Source: an uncultured Oscillospiraceae bacterium
GTDB taxonomy: Bacteria; Bacillota; Clostridia; Oscillospirales; Acutalibacteraceae
NCBI GenBank assembly: GCA_900548305.1
Contig: URJZ01000002.1
Location: 40,416-104,415 of the forward strand
Direction: 5' to 3'
DNA: 64,000 bases
The stretch's first letter is position 1, and every line of letters starts with the position of its first letter. The notes below the pieces were generated by a model, which searched no databases, was not told where the DNA came from, and was given only the letters and a program-made list of their open reading frames with translations. Positions 17,224 to 26,092 of this stretch are shown here, in pieces. A program made the position numbers and the translations under genes.

Positions 17224-17334
17224 GTTATATCAACCTAGCAACAGCTGCAAAACTAAAGTTTTGGCTGTTGGCAAGAACGTTTTAGCATTTGTCAGTAAAA
17301 AATTGCAAAGCAATTTTTTTAATGCTATAATATA
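17224..17334 (+). repeat. Full promoter-hairpin repeat upstream of pyrC
   Basis: About 110 bases, matching the reverse complement of the array at 63844-64000 over its whole length with scattered differences. Parts in order: GTTATA box; long hairpin CAACAGC-tg-CAAAAC / GTTTTG-GCTGTTG (17239-17270); AGAACGTTTTA; short hairpin AAATTGC-AAA-GCAATTT followed by a T-run; TATAAT. The end of the unit forms a promoter aimed at pyrC. Confidence 0.8.
17303..17331 (+). promoter_or_regulatory. Repeat-borne promoter of the pyr operon
   Basis: TTGCAA (17303-17308), 17-base spacer, TATAAT (17326-17331), 35 bases before the pyrC start. The short hairpin of the repeat covers the -35 and part of the spacer. Confidence 0.7.
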
Positions 17335-17365
17335 AAAAATAGTGCAGAAAGGGAGCGTATAAAAT

Positions 17366-18643
17366 ATGGTAAAAATTTTAATTAAGAATGCTCATATTTG
17401 TGATCCTGCAACCAATATGGATTGCGAGGGTGACATTTTTTTAGTAGACGGTGTAATAGCTGATATTGGCACTAATTTGGATTACGAAACAGAAGTTACC
17501 ATAGATGCCAGTGGGTTAATTGCTGCTCCCGGTTTGGTAGATATGCATGTACATTTACGCGACCCGGGTCAGACTGAAAAGGAAGACATTATCAGTGGTT
17601 GTAAAGCAGCTGCTGCAGGCGGCGTTACCAGTGTATTGGCAATGCCAAATACAAATCCGACAGTAGATAATGTAGAAACAGTACAGTATATTTTAAATAA
17701 AGCAAAAGATGCAGATGCCCATGTATATGTATCTGCTGCTATTACAAAGGGATTGCAAAGTGATATGCTTTGTAACTTAGCTGCATTAAAAGAGGCCGGT
17801 GCAATTGCCCTAAGTGATGATGGAAGACCTGTGGTTAATACAGAATTTATGGCAGAGGCAATGCAGACCGCGCCAAAGCTTGGTATGACGGTTGTGTCCC
17901 ACTGCGAAGATCTGTACTTGGCAAAAGGCGGTATCATCCATGAAGGAAAAGTAGCGGAAGAATTGGGCGTAAAAGGAATTCCTGCCGCTGCGGAAGATTG
18001 TGGAACAGCAAGAGAAATTGCTTTGGCTGCAGCTTACAATGTTCCGATTCATATCTGTCATGTAAGTACCGCCACTTCCATTGCTTTGATACGCGATGCA
18101 AAAGCCAGAGGTGTGGCAGTAACAGCAGAAACAGCACCTCACTACTTTACCTTAACAGAAGAAGAGCTGCTCAAACGTGATGCCGATTATAGAATGAATC
18201 CTCCTTTAAGAACAGAAGCGGATCGTTTGGCAGTAATCGAAGGATTAAAAGACGGTACATTGGATGCAATTGCTACGGATCATGCACCACATACACCAAC
18301 AGAAAAAGCTGATTTTGAAAAAGCGCCAAATGGGGCAATTGGAATGGAAACATCTTTATCAGCAGGAATTACAGCTTTAGTCCAACAGGGACACTGTACC
18401 ATGTTGCAGCTAATTGAAAAAATGTCGACAAAGCCGGCACAATTATTGGGTATCCCGGCAGGTACCTTAAAGAAAGGAAGCCCTGCGGACGTGATTCTCA
18501 TTGACAAAGATGAAGAATGGACTGTTGATGTAGATAAATTGCATGGTAAAAGCAAAAACTGCGTCTTTAAGAATAGGAAGCTGACAGGCAAAGTGAAATT
18601 TACTGTATGCGGCGGAAAAATTGTATTTAATGAATTAGATTAA
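17366..18643 (+). CDS. pyrC: Dihydroorotase
   Basis: Third step of pyrimidine synthesis: cyclises carbamoyl-aspartate to dihydroorotate. 425 residues, type I (PyrC of Gram-positive type). Metal and substrate motifs: DMHVHLRDPGQTEKED, AMPNTNPTVDN, SHCED, HICHVSTATS, ETAPHYFTL and ATDHAPHTPTEK with the catalytic Asp. AAAGGGAG precedes ATG. First gene of a cluster with pyrF, pyrK and pyrD; pyrB, pyrE and carAB are absent from the window, as are pyrR and any visible PyrR attenuator. Confidence 0.96.
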   Translation: MVKILIKNAHICDPATNMDCEGDIFLVDGVIADIGTNLDYETEVTIDASGLIAAPGLVDMHVHLRDPGQTEKEDIISGCKAAAAGGVTSVLAMPNTNPTVDNVETVQYILNKAKDADAHVYVSAAITKGLQSDMLCNLAALKEAGAIALSDDGRPVVNTEFMAEAMQTAPKLGMTVVSHCEDLYLAKGGIIHEGKVAEELGVKGIPAAAEDCGTAREIALAAAYNVPIHICHVSTATSIALIRDAKARGVAVTAETAPHYFTLTEEELLKRDADYRMNPPLRTEADRLAVIEGLKDGTLDAIATDHAPHTPTEKADFEKAPNGAIGMETSLSAGITALVQQGHCTMLQLIEKMSTKPAQLLGIPAGTLKKGSPADVILIDKDEEWTVDVDKLHGKSKNCVFKNRKLTGKVKFTVCGGKIVFNELD

Positions 18644-18648
18644 TTGAT

Positions 18649-18700
18649 ATAGTATTTGATAGTATGAAACTTTGTTTATACTTTCAAATACTATTTTTAT
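18649..18700 (+). terminator. Terminator-like hairpin after pyrC
   Basis: ATAGTATTTGA / TCAAATACTAT inverted repeat with a second internal pairing (AGTAT/ATACT) and a short T-run. It may separate pyrC from the pyrFKD unit, which has its own promoter. Confidence 0.65.
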
Positions 18701-18772
18701 ATCCATAAAAATTACCTTTTGTTATCCAACCAAATTACGTTAGAATCCTGTATGTTATTGTTCGTAAAGTCT

Positions 18773-18800
18773 TTGCAAATATTATGAATTTTGTTATAAT
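18773..18800 (+). promoter_or_regulatory. Promoter of pyrF-pyrK-pyrD
   Basis: TTGCAA (18773-18778), 16-base spacer carrying an extended TGT, TATAAT (18795-18800), about 70 bases before the pyrF start. Confidence 0.75.
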
Positions 18801-18873
18801 AATTCTATATAATTTTTATCGCATCAAAGAAAATTGGTACATTTCACATTATAAATTATTCGGAGGAAACAAT

Positions 18874-19803
18874 ATGTCTTTAGACCGTTTAATCGAAAAT
18901 ATTATCGAAAAACAAAATCCAACTGTAGCGGGACTTGACCCAAAGCTTAGTTATATTCCAACTTATATTAAAGAATCTTGCTTTGAAAAATATGGTCATA
19001 CCTTAGAAGGGGCGGCTGCCGCTTTATTTGAGTTTAATAAAGGATTAATAGATGCTCTACACACTATTGTGCCTGCTGTAAAACCACAGTGTGCTTATTA
19101 TGAAATGTATGGCTGGCAAGGAATGAAAGCTTTGCATGATACCATAGCCTACGCAAAAGAAAAAGGGATGTTTGTGGTAACAGACGGCAAACGAAACGAT
19201 ATCGGCACAACCATGGAAGCATACGCAGTTGCACATCTAGGACAAGTAGATGTGCAAGGTGAAAAAATTGCGCCGTTTGCAGGTGATTCCCTGACAGTTA
19301 ACGGATATTTAGGTTCTGATGGTATTTTACCGTTGCTGGATATTTGCGATAAACAAGACAAAGGTATTTTTGTATTAGTGAAAACTTCTAATCCTTCTTC
19401 AGGAGAGTTACAGGATTTAAAACTGGATTCCAATGAGAGTATTTATGAAACTATGGGACATATGTGTGAATCTTGGGGCGCAGAGCACATGGGTAAGTAT
19501 GGTTACAGTGCAGTAGGCGCAGTTGTTGGTGCGACTTATCCAGAGCAGTTAAAAGAGCTGCGTGAAAAACTACCGCATACCTTTTTTTTGGTACCGGGGT
19601 ATGGTGCGCAAGGCGGCGGTGCTGATGACGTAGCGCCCGGTTTTGACAAAAGAGGTCTTGGAGCATTAATTAACTCTTCACGCGGTATTATGTGCGCATG
19701 GCAAAAAAATCAAGTTGCGGAAGCGGATTACGCCAAAGCAGCAGCGGAAGAAGCAACACGTATGCGTGACGAGTTAATTTCCCGCATTGGAAAAATTGGT
19801 TGA
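18874..19803 (+). CDS. pyrF: Orotidine 5'-phosphate decarboxylase, type 2
   Basis: Final step to UMP. 309 residues, the longer subfamily-2 form, not the roughly 240-residue form of Bacillus. Motifs: VAGLDPKLSY, KPQCAYYEMYGWQG, the catalytic TDGKRNDIGTT (Lys-Asp pairs), VLVKTSNPSSGEL and LVPGYGAQGGGADD. ATG 18874 is chosen: GGAGG lies eight bases upstream, whereas the in-frame ATG at 18784 would add 30 unconserved hydrophobic residues. The stop overlaps the region just before pyrK. Confidence 0.95.
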   Translation: MSLDRLIENIIEKQNPTVAGLDPKLSYIPTYIKESCFEKYGHTLEGAAAALFEFNKGLIDALHTIVPAVKPQCAYYEMYGWQGMKALHDTIAYAKEKGMFVVTDGKRNDIGTTMEAYAVAHLGQVDVQGEKIAPFAGDSLTVNGYLGSDGILPLLDICDKQDKGIFVLVKTSNPSSGELQDLKLDSNESIYETMGHMCESWGAEHMGKYGYSAVGAVVGATYPEQLKELREKLPHTFFLVPGYGAQGGGADDVAPGFDKRGLGALINSSRGIMCAWQKNQVAEADYAKAAAEEATRMRDELISRIGKIG

Positions 19804-19832
19804 TTCCTGTTTACAGAAAAATGGAGGATATT

Positions 19833-20597
19833 ATGAAATTTGATGTAAAAACATGCAGAATTATAAGCAAACAAAAAATAGCTACGGATACGTATGATTT
19901 TACTTTGTTTGTAGGTGAGTTAGCACAAATTGCACAGCCGGGTCAATTTGTACATATTCAGGTACCGGGTAAAACACTACGCAGACCGATATCCATTTGC
20001 GATGTTAATAAAGAAAATAATACCTTACGCATCGTGTTTCAAATACGCGGAGAAGGTACGGAAATTCTTTCGCAATTAAAAACAGACGACACCATGAATC
20101 TATTAGCGCCTTTAGGTCATGGTTATAAAATTAGAGATACAAAGAAAAAAGTGTTGCTGGTAGGCGGCGGTATTGGTGTGCCTCCGTTGTTGTACTTAGC
20201 AAAACAATATGGAGAAAATGCAACGGTTGTAATCGGCTTTCGCAGCAAAGAATTCGTAATTTTGGAACAGGATTTTATCAAGGCTGGCTGTAATGTAATT
20301 GTAGTAACAGATGACGGTACCTATGGCCATCACGGTTTGGTAACGGACTGTATTGGTGATATTGTATTTGATGAAATGTTTGCGTGTGGTCCGATGCCGA
20401 TGCTGAAAGCACTGGCACATGTTGCGGATGAGCGTCATGTACCATTCCAAGTATCTTTAGAAGAAAGAATGGCATGTGGTGTAGGTGCTTGTCTTGGTTG
20501 TGCTTGCAAAACTAAAAGAGAAGAAAAACAAGATGAAACATACAGCCATGTATGTAAAGACGGACCGGTTTTTGATTATAAAAAGATTGTATTTTAA
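19833..20597 (+). CDS. pyrK: Dihydroorotate dehydrogenase electron transfer subunit
   Basis: 254 residues; FAD and [2Fe-2S] subunit that lets the class 1B PyrD use NAD+. FAD motif RRPISICDV, NAD-site VLLVGGGIGVPPLLYLA, and C-terminal cluster cysteines in ERMACGVGACLGCACKT plus a later Cys in YSHVCKDGPVF. ATG 19833 follows TGGAGG at good spacing; an in-frame ATG at 19800 would overlap the pyrF stop. Its presence next to pyrD defines the NAD-dependent heterotetrameric enzyme. Confidence 0.95.
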   Translation: MKFDVKTCRIISKQKIATDTYDFTLFVGELAQIAQPGQFVHIQVPGKTLRRPISICDVNKENNTLRIVFQIRGEGTEILSQLKTDDTMNLLAPLGHGYKIRDTKKKVLLVGGGIGVPPLLYLAKQYGENATVVIGFRSKEFVILEQDFIKAGCNVIVVTDDGTYGHHGLVTDCIGDIVFDEMFACGPMPMLKALAHVADERHVPFQVSLEERMACGVGACLGCACKTKREEKQDETYSHVCKDGPVFDYKKIVF

Positions 20598-20629
20598 CAG
20601 AACAAGAAACAGAAAAGGTGGTTTCAAGT

Positions 20630-21547
20630 ATGGCTGATTTACGAGTAACAGTTGCAGGCGTCGATTTTTCTAATCCATTGATTGCGGCGTCAGGTACTTT
20701 TGGTTTTGGAAGAGAATATAACGAGTTTTATCCGCTTTCCACATTAGGCGGAATTTCAAGTAAAGGTATTACTCTGAAAGAGCGTTTAGGCAATCCTCCT
20801 CCGAGAATCGCGGAAGCTCCGGGTTGTATGCTCAATGCAATCGGTTTGCAAAATCCCGGAGTAGACTATTTTATTGAACATGATTTGCCTTGGCTGAAAG
20901 AACAAGGTACCGTAGTCATCGCCAATATTGCGGGAAATACCCCCGAAGAATATTGTGCTATGGCTGAAAAACTATCCGATACCAACGTTGATATGTTGGA
21001 AATGAATATTTCCTGTCCCAATGTAAAGGAAGGCGGTGTTCAATTTGGTACTTCCTGTATAGGAGTAGAGCAAATTACCGCAGCAGTACGCAAACATTGT
21101 ACAAAACCTCTTATGGTAAAATTATCTCCCAATGTAACGGATATTGGTGACATTGCCGCATCAGCCGAAGCAGGCGGTGCAGATGCCATTTCCATGATTA
21201 ATACCTTAACGGGTATGAGAATTGATATTCAAACCCGTCGCCCTATTATTCGCAATAATACAGGGGGAGTATCAGGTCCTGCATTGCTTCCTATTGCTGT
21301 TCGTATGATTTGGCAGGCATATAATCGGGTGAAAATTCCGATTGTAGGTATGGGCGGTGTATCCAATTGGAAAGATGCTGTTGAATTGATGTTGGCAGGT
21401 TCTACGGCTTTGCAGATTGGTACTGCATTCTTTACTAATCCATATGCACCTGTAGAAATTGTAGAGGGACTGAACAAATATTTAGATGAGAATGGGATTG
21501 CATCCGTAACAGAATTGACCGGTAAAATGATTCCTTGGGGAGAATAA
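20630..21547 (+). CDS. pyrD: Dihydroorotate dehydrogenase, class 1B catalytic subunit
   Basis: Oxidises dihydroorotate to orotate using FMN. 305 residues; SNPLIAASGTFGFGREY, the active-site Cys in MNISCPNVKEGG, MVKLSPNVTDI, and the FMN-phosphate motif GMGGVSNWKDAVE. ATG 20630 has AGGTGG eight bases upstream; a GTG at 20618 overlaps that SD. Works with PyrK encoded immediately before it. Confidence 0.96.
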   Translation: MADLRVTVAGVDFSNPLIAASGTFGFGREYNEFYPLSTLGGISSKGITLKERLGNPPPRIAEAPGCMLNAIGLQNPGVDYFIEHDLPWLKEQGTVVIANIAGNTPEEYCAMAEKLSDTNVDMLEMNISCPNVKEGGVQFGTSCIGVEQITAAVRKHCTKPLMVKLSPNVTDIGDIAASAEAGGADAISMINTLTGMRIDIQTRRPIIRNNTGGVSGPALLPIAVRMIWQAYNRVKIPIVGMGGVSNWKDAVELMLAGSTALQIGTAFFTNPYAPVEIVEGLNKYLDENGIASVTELTGKMIPWGE

Positions 21548-21553
21548 ATAGGT

Positions 21554-22249
21554 ATGACTCGTATTATTTTAATTCGTCACTGCGAGGCGGAAGGAAATAT
21601 CAAACGTGTATTTCAAGGGCATACAGACGCTGATATCAGTGAAAACGGAAGAAAGCAGTTGGATTTGCTGAGACTGCGTTGCCGTAATATGCAGATAGAC
21701 GCCATTTATTCCAGTCCTTTAAAGCGAGCCTATCAAACAGCGGAAGCAATTAATAGCTTTCGTAATTTAACAGTTCAAATTCATGAAGATTTGATTGAAA
21801 TTAATGGCGGCGATTGGGAAGGGCATTATTGGAGAGATCTTCCCGGATTATTCCCTGAAGATACAGTGTTATGGAATACCAGACCATATGATTTTATGGC
21901 AAAAAACGGTGAACCTATGCGTCATGTATATGAACGCATGAAACGCGCAGTGCTGGAAATTGTAGAGAGGAATCAAGGAAAACAGATTTGTATTACTTCT
22001 CATGGCTGTGCTATTCGTAATTTTCTATGCTGGGCAATGGGAAAGCCGATTGAGCAAATCAATGAGGTAGACTGGTGTGATAATACTGCTGTAAGTATTA
22101 TTGATTTTAATGATGCATTTGAGCCTACTGTGGTTCTTGCCAATGATGCTTCCCATTTATCGGGAGAAACATCTACTTTTTCAAAACAATCATGGTGGAA
22201 ACCAGAAAATCGTATCAAAACAGAATGGGATGAGGAGATGTTTCAATGA
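21554..22249 (+). CDS. Histidine phosphatase family protein
   Basis: 231-residue phosphoglycerate-mutase-like phosphatase. The catalytic RHCEAEGN (phospho-His), SSPLKRAYQTA, the Glu in EINGGDWEG and the second His in TSHGCAIRNFL are present. Substrate unknown; relatives include cobalamin-pathway and broad phosphatases. It begins six bases after pyrD and overlaps ruvX by four, so it is part of the same transcript. Confidence 0.88.
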   Translation: MTRIILIRHCEAEGNIKRVFQGHTDADISENGRKQLDLLRLRCRNMQIDAIYSSPLKRAYQTAEAINSFRNLTVQIHEDLIEINGGDWEGHYWRDLPGLFPEDTVLWNTRPYDFMAKNGEPMRHVYERMKRAVLEIVERNQGKQICITSHGCAIRNFLCWAMGKPIEQINEVDWCDNTAVSIIDFNDAFEPTVVLANDASHLSGETSTFSKQSWWKPENRIKTEWDEEMFQ

Positions 22250-22674
22250 AAATCATGGCAGTTGATTTAGGTAAAGTACGTACCGGCATTGCTATTTGTG
22301 ATGAAAGTGAAATGTTAGCTTCTCCTGTGACTGTAATACATGAACATAATGAGGAACGGCTGTTGGAAAAGATATCTCAAATTATTTCTGAGCAACACCC
22401 CAAATTGCTGGTTGTGGGTCTGCCACGAAATATGGATGGCAGTGAAGGGGAAAGTGCACAGCGTTGCCGCAGTTTTGCAGAAAAACTGCAAAATAAGACG
22501 CAGTTGCCTGTAACCTTACGGGATGAGAGAGGTACGACCATTACCGCACATGGTTATTTAAACGCCACAGATACACGCGGCAAGAAAAGAAAAGCGGTGG
22601 TAGATGCCGTAGCAGCCACCATTATATTGCAAGATTATTTGGATTTTCGCAGAAATCAAAAAAATTCTTTGTAG
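22246..22674 (+). CDS. ruvX: Holliday junction resolvase-like protein RuvX
   Basis: 142 residues, RNase-H-fold protein of the YqgF/RuvX family, implicated in 16S rRNA 5'-end maturation and in recombination. Motifs AVDLGKVRTGIAICD, VVGLPRNMDGSEG, RDERGTTITA and VVDAVAATIILQDYL carry the acidic active-site residues. Length is normal. ATGA overlap with the upstream gene. Terminator follows directly. Confidence 0.93.
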   Translation: MKIMAVDLGKVRTGIAICDESEMLASPVTVIHEHNEERLLEKISQIISEQHPKLLVVGLPRNMDGSEGESAQRCRSFAEKLQNKTQLPVTLRDERGTTITAHGYLNATDTRGKKRKAVVDAVAATIILQDYLDFRRNQKNSL

Positions 22675-22680
22675 CATAAA

Positions 22681-22733
22681 AAATAAATACCCATCTGCTC
22701 TTTTTAGAAAGCAGATGGGTATTTATTTTTTTC
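22681..22733 (+). terminator. Terminator after ruvX
   Basis: AATAAATACCCATCTGCT / AGCAGATGGGTATTTATT stem followed by a T-run. Confidence 0.93.
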
Positions 22734-22822
22734 TTTGTTCCCAATAAACTTCCGTTGTACTTTATGGTATAGACAATCACCCATACAATACCGACTATGA
22801 TAAATGGTATTGCAGTATATAA

Positions 22823-22875
22823 CAAAAACACTTCTTCTGACCAGCATAGAAATAAGTCAGGAGAAGTGTTTTTTG
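22823..22875 (-). terminator. Terminator of the minus-strand ABC operon
   Basis: AAAAACACTTCTTCTGA / TCAGGAGAAGTGTTTTT inverted repeat, T-run on the minus strand, 20 bases after the ABC ATPase stop. Confidence 0.85.
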
Positions 22876-22894
22876 TGAAGTGATATTAAAATAT

Positions 22895-23482
22895 TTAAAG
22901 TTCAATTTTGTAAACAGCACCTAGTATTTCAGCTTCTGTTGGATCATGCGTTACAAGAATAACGGTTTTTCCCTGACTGCGCTGTTTTACATCAGACATA
23001 ACCAATGCCTTTGTTTCTGCATCCAAACCTTTGAAAGGTTCGTCTAAAAATAAGATATCATAGTCAGCAAGCAATGCACGCAAAATTGCCACTCTTCTTT
23101 TCATTCCGCCTGAAAATTCTGAAATAGGGCAATGGGCATATTCTTTCAGCCCTACGTTGCTTAATGCTTCTTCAATTATTTGATTTTGCAATTGAGGAGA
23201 CGCCAGTTTAATGTTGGATAATGCGCTTAAATTTTCGCATAATCGATCTTCCTGAAAAACTGCGCTTTGTTTGAGACCGCTGAAATCTGAAAACTCACCG
23301 CTGTCAGCTGTTTCAAGTCCCATTAAAATACGCAAAAGAGTTGTCTTTCCTTTTCCGGATGGCGCGGTTAACAGTGTCACTTGCCCTGTAGGAATATCCG
23401 CATTGAAATCTTTCAGAACGATATGTTCGCCAAACGATTTGGATAAATGATTGATTATAAGTGCCATCTCATATCCTTTCAA
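22895..23482 (-). CDS. ABC transporter ATP-binding protein (NitT/TauT-like)
   Basis: 195 residues, short for the family (about 240 usual) but complete in motifs: Walker A APSGKGKTT (Lys replaces the usual Gly inside the loop), Q-loop AVFQEDRL, signature EFSGGMKRR, Walker B DILFLDEPFKGLD and switch His in LVTHDPTEA. Energises import with the permease encoded just before it and the lipoprotein at 24223. ATG overlaps the permease 3' end by 14 bases. Substrate not determined. Confidence 0.88.
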   Translation of the reverse strand: MKGYEMALIINHLSKSFGEHIVLKDFNADIPTGQVTLLTAPSGKGKTTLLRILMGLETADSGEFSDFSGLKQSAVFQEDRLCENLSALSNIKLASPQLQNQIIEEALSNVGLKEYAHCPISEFSGGMKRRVAILRALLADYDILFLDEPFKGLDAETKALVMSDVKQRSQGKTVILVTHDPTEAEILGAVYKIEL

Positions 23483-24230
23483 GTTTTTTTATGCCTCTAT
23501 CTAGCAGATAAATAAATAATTTTTCAAAAATCAGGCTGATTAAAATGATGACGATAGTCCAAGCGAATAAATCAGGAGTATCCAGATAAATTTTTGCGTT
23601 ATACAAATTTTCCCCAATGGAATTTTTAGGAATTCCAATGACTTCTGCGGCTACGCCGGACTTCCAACATAATCCAAGGGAAATGCTGCAGGCAGCGCGG
23701 AAAAAGGGCATAATCTGAGAAATATAAATGTAACGGATTTTTCTCATAGGAGAAATACGAAATACTTGTGCCATCTCCAATAATTGTTTGTCGCATGATG
23801 AAATACCATCCTTGACATTGGTATAAATTACAGGCAAAACAATCAAAAAGGAAATAATAATGGATAAGTTTTTGGAAGAAACCCAAATTAGAATCAGTAT
23901 GACAAAGGACGCTACGGGAACTGCTTTAACAGTCAGCATAAATGGAGCTAAGAATTGCTCCACATATTTGAATTTAGCGGAAAGAGCAGCCAAAAGAATT
24001 CCGGCAATACAGGCAGCTAAAAAGCCGCCAATAATCCTTAACAGAGAAAATGTAATGGATAACCAGAATTCGCCGGTACAAGCCAGTTCAAATAATCTTT
24101 GGAATGCAGTAACAGGAGAAACCAACAGAATGTTCTGTCCGATAATTAAGGCACAAATTTGCCATATAATAAGCCATATGGCAACAGACCATAATTTAAT
24201 TTTTCCTGGGCGTTTGTGTTTTTTAGGCAT
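23469..24230 (-). CDS. ABC transporter permease (NitT/TauT-like)
   Basis: About 253 residues with six hydrophobic segments and the EAA-type cytoplasmic loop near residues 170-195 (KQLLEMAQVFRISPMRKIRYIYISQIMPFF). ATG at 24230 is taken because it overlaps the preceding stop (ATGCCTAA); ATG at 24245 or a start at 24278 are possible, and none has a strong SD. The family imports nitrate, sulfonates, thiamine precursors and similar small molecules; substrate here unknown. Confidence 0.85.
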   Translation of the reverse strand: MPKKHKRPGKIKLWSVAIWLIIWQICALIIGQNILLVSPVTAFQRLFELACTGEFWLSITFSLLRIIGGFLAACIAGILLAALSAKFKYVEQFLAPFMLTVKAVPVASFVILILIWVSSKNLSIIISFLIVLPVIYTNVKDGISSCDKQLLEMAQVFRISPMRKIRYIYISQIMPFFRAACSISLGLCWKSGVAAEVIGIPKNSIGENLYNAKIYLDTPDLFAWTIVIILISLIFEKLFIYLLDRGIKKLERI

Positions 24231-25260
24231 TGTAATAGAAATCATCTGTCGGTAGTTTTCCACCGATAGATTTTGCATTTTGATCGTTTAATACGGCAAG
24301 GTAGCCGGAAAGTTTTTCTTTCATTTCATTTCCGCTAATGAAAGTAATGTTACATTCCGGAATTGCTTTTTGTGCTACTGCTTCTGTTACAATATCATAC
24401 TTACCAACCAAAGCAGCGCCTTCGTTTACATTGTTATTAATATAGTCTACAGATTCTTGATAATGCTTTAGAAAGTTTTCCACGGCTTGTGGATTTTGCT
24501 CAATAAATTCAGTTCTTGCAACTACCACACCTGTTACCAGACCAGAAGAAGATTTTGCGTTTTCTTGCAATTTGTCCCATTCTTCGGTTAGGTCAAGTGC
24601 AACACGCAGATTACTGTTTTTACTTTGTGCTGTTGCCACAAAAGGTTGTGGAAGCATTGCAATTGCATTTTCGGAAGCGGTTAGAGCAGCTACGCATTCA
24701 GAATGCTCACTTTTCCATTCAATGGTTACGTCTTTTGCAGGATCAATACCGTTTTGTTCAAGAATGTAGTTTAGCGCATATTCAGGAGTAGCGCCTTTAC
24801 CGCTGGCATAGATGGTTTTTCCGCGTAAATCTTCAGCGGAATGAATGGTATCACCGGATTCTACCATATAAAGAATACCAAGTGTGTTAATTGCCAGTAC
24901 CTTTACATCACCTTCTGTATTATTGTATAAAACAGAGGCTACATTGGCAGGAACAGCGGCAATGTCAATTTCACCTTGTACAATTTTTGGAGTTACTTCA
25001 TCAATGGAAGCAGCAATAGAAAAATTGTAGTTGTTATCTGTAATTGTTTCTTCTTCGCAGTCGTTCATAAATTTAACCATACCCATTGCAGTTGGACCTT
25101 TGAGTGCAGTTACATTCATATCAACCGGAGTGGAAGTTTGTGTTTGGCTAGCAGTGGATAGATTGCTGCCGGATTCTGTTGAGCTACCGGAAGAACAGCC
25201 GGTTAATACAATTGCAACCAGCACACTTAATCCCAGTGCAAACGATAGTAATTTTTTCAT
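24223..25260 (-). CDS. ABC transporter substrate-binding lipoprotein
   Basis: 345 residues. Lipoprotein signal: basic start, hydrophobic core and lipobox LTGC around residue 22, then a Ser/Thr-rich linker. The mature part has the NMT1/SsuA-like PBP fold (ALKGPTAMGMVKFM, GEIDIAAVPANVASVLY, LRGKTIYASGKGATPEYALNYIL). A second in-frame ATG two codons upstream (25266) is an alternative start. First gene of the importer operon, next to the Crp/Fnr gene, with only 36 bases between, so probably regulated with it. Ligand unknown. Confidence 0.87.
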   Translation of the reverse strand: MKKLLSFALGLSVLVAIVLTGCSSGSSTESGSNLSTASQTQTSTPVDMNVTALKGPTAMGMVKFMNDCEEETITDNNYNFSIAASIDEVTPKIVQGEIDIAAVPANVASVLYNNTEGDVKVLAINTLGILYMVESGDTIHSAEDLRGKTIYASGKGATPEYALNYILEQNGIDPAKDVTIEWKSEHSECVAALTASENAIAMLPQPFVATAQSKNSNLRVALDLTEEWDKLQENAKSSSGLVTGVVVARTEFIEQNPQAVENFLKHYQESVDYINNNVNEGAALVGKYDIVTEAVAQKAIPECNITFISGNEMKEKLSGYLAVLNDQNAKSIGGKLPTDDFYYNA

Positions 25261-25302
25261 ATTCATACCCTCTCTTTTTTTTGAATGTATTACAAGTCGA
25301 AT

Positions 25303-25959
25303 TTAAGAATATATGGTATGTTCCAATTCAACCTGATTAATGATTTTAATTGTTGTGGAATTCACTTCAATCAGTTTTGCTTTTTGGAGTTCAGAAAGCT
25401 CCCTAAAAAGGGCTGCACGGCTAATACCAATGCGGCTTGCCAGCACTTCTCTGGAGCAATTTGGAATAATACAATTTGCTGCGTTCTGATTTGAAATTAG
25501 GTATTCTGCCAATTTGCTGCGGCAGCTTTGTGTAGATATCAATCCGATACGTTTAATTAAGAATTGTATTTTTTTGTTGCAAACCAAAGCATATTTCATT
25601 GCCAGGGAAGCATTCTGTTCCATAGCGGTTACAATGATATTTTTGGGTATGAAGTATACAACAGCATTGGTACGGCTGCGAATGACAGTCTCCATTTGTG
25701 TGCAATCGAACAAATTGCAAATTCCAAAACAGTTTCCTTTATGCAGAGAATTCAGCATAGTATCGCGTCCGTCAAGAGCAACAGAGTAAATGTCCAGTAT
25801 ACCTGAGGCAATCAGACCAATAAAGCCCTTACCATTGTTATTATCGCTTAAATATGCCCCTGCACTGTAAGCTTTTCGAATGACAGATGAAGAGTCAAAC
25901 GAACAGCCATTTAAAAAATCAGATGATGTAATTGCTTCAAGAAGTTCTTTATTTGGCAT
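25303..25959 (-). CDS. Crp/Fnr-family transcription regulator
   Basis: 218 residues. N-terminal cyclic-nucleotide-type beta barrel (about 10-120, GFIGLIASGILDIYSVALDGRDTML, ICNLFDCTQMETVIRSRT), long dimer helix, and C-terminal winged helix with the HTH SREVLASRIGISRAALFRELSEL. Four cysteines occur in the protein (among them in GNCFGICNLFDC), but no N-terminal Fnr-type cluster motif is evident. The divergent promoter region contains palindromes fitting this family. Likely controls the flanking importer and the GTPase-ABC-PBP genes. Confidence 0.88.
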   Translation of the reverse strand: MPNKELLEAITSSDFLNGCSFDSSSVIRKAYSAGAYLSDNNNGKGFIGLIASGILDIYSVALDGRDTMLNSLHKGNCFGICNLFDCTQMETVIRSRTNAVVYFIPKNIIVTAMEQNASLAMKYALVCNKKIQFLIKRIGLISTQSCRSKLAEYLISNQNAANCIIPNCSREVLASRIGISRAALFRELSELQKAKLIEVNSTTIKIINQVELEHTIYS

Positions 25960-25982
25960 AGTTCATCTCCCTTCGATATTTC

Positions 25983-26000
25983 AGTTAGACTACGCTAACT
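25983..26000. promoter_or_regulatory. Candidate Crp/Fnr-type operator
   Basis: Perfect palindrome AGTTAG-N6-CTAACT, the 5-6-5 geometry of Crp/Fnr sites with a different half-site. It lies 24 bases before the regulator start in the divergent region. An imperfect second site is at 26093-26110. Confidence 0.5.
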
Positions 26001-26092
26001 ACAAAAATATTGTACCTATCTTTACTGACAATGTCAATATAGAAAGCTTGTACAGGGAGTCTCACGTGATACTGACAGTTAGCCAAATACTT

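Noticed and set aside
17224..17334. Integron attC-like site
   Set aside because: CAACA/TGTTG stems and AACGTT recall attC, but no R/L box pairs (GTTRRRY/RYYYAAC in the right places), no cassette ORF and no integrase.
18784..18873. 30-residue N-terminal extension of pyrF
   Set aside because: It begins inside the promoter (-10 at 18795); the ATG at 18874 follows a strong SD.
22735..22831. Short minus-strand ORF starting GTG at 22829-22831 with a hydrophobic stretch (LYTAIPFIIVGIVWVIV)
   Set aside because: It starts within one terminator, runs through another and into ruvX, and has no SD. Possibly a membrane-gene remnant, but not supportable as a gene.
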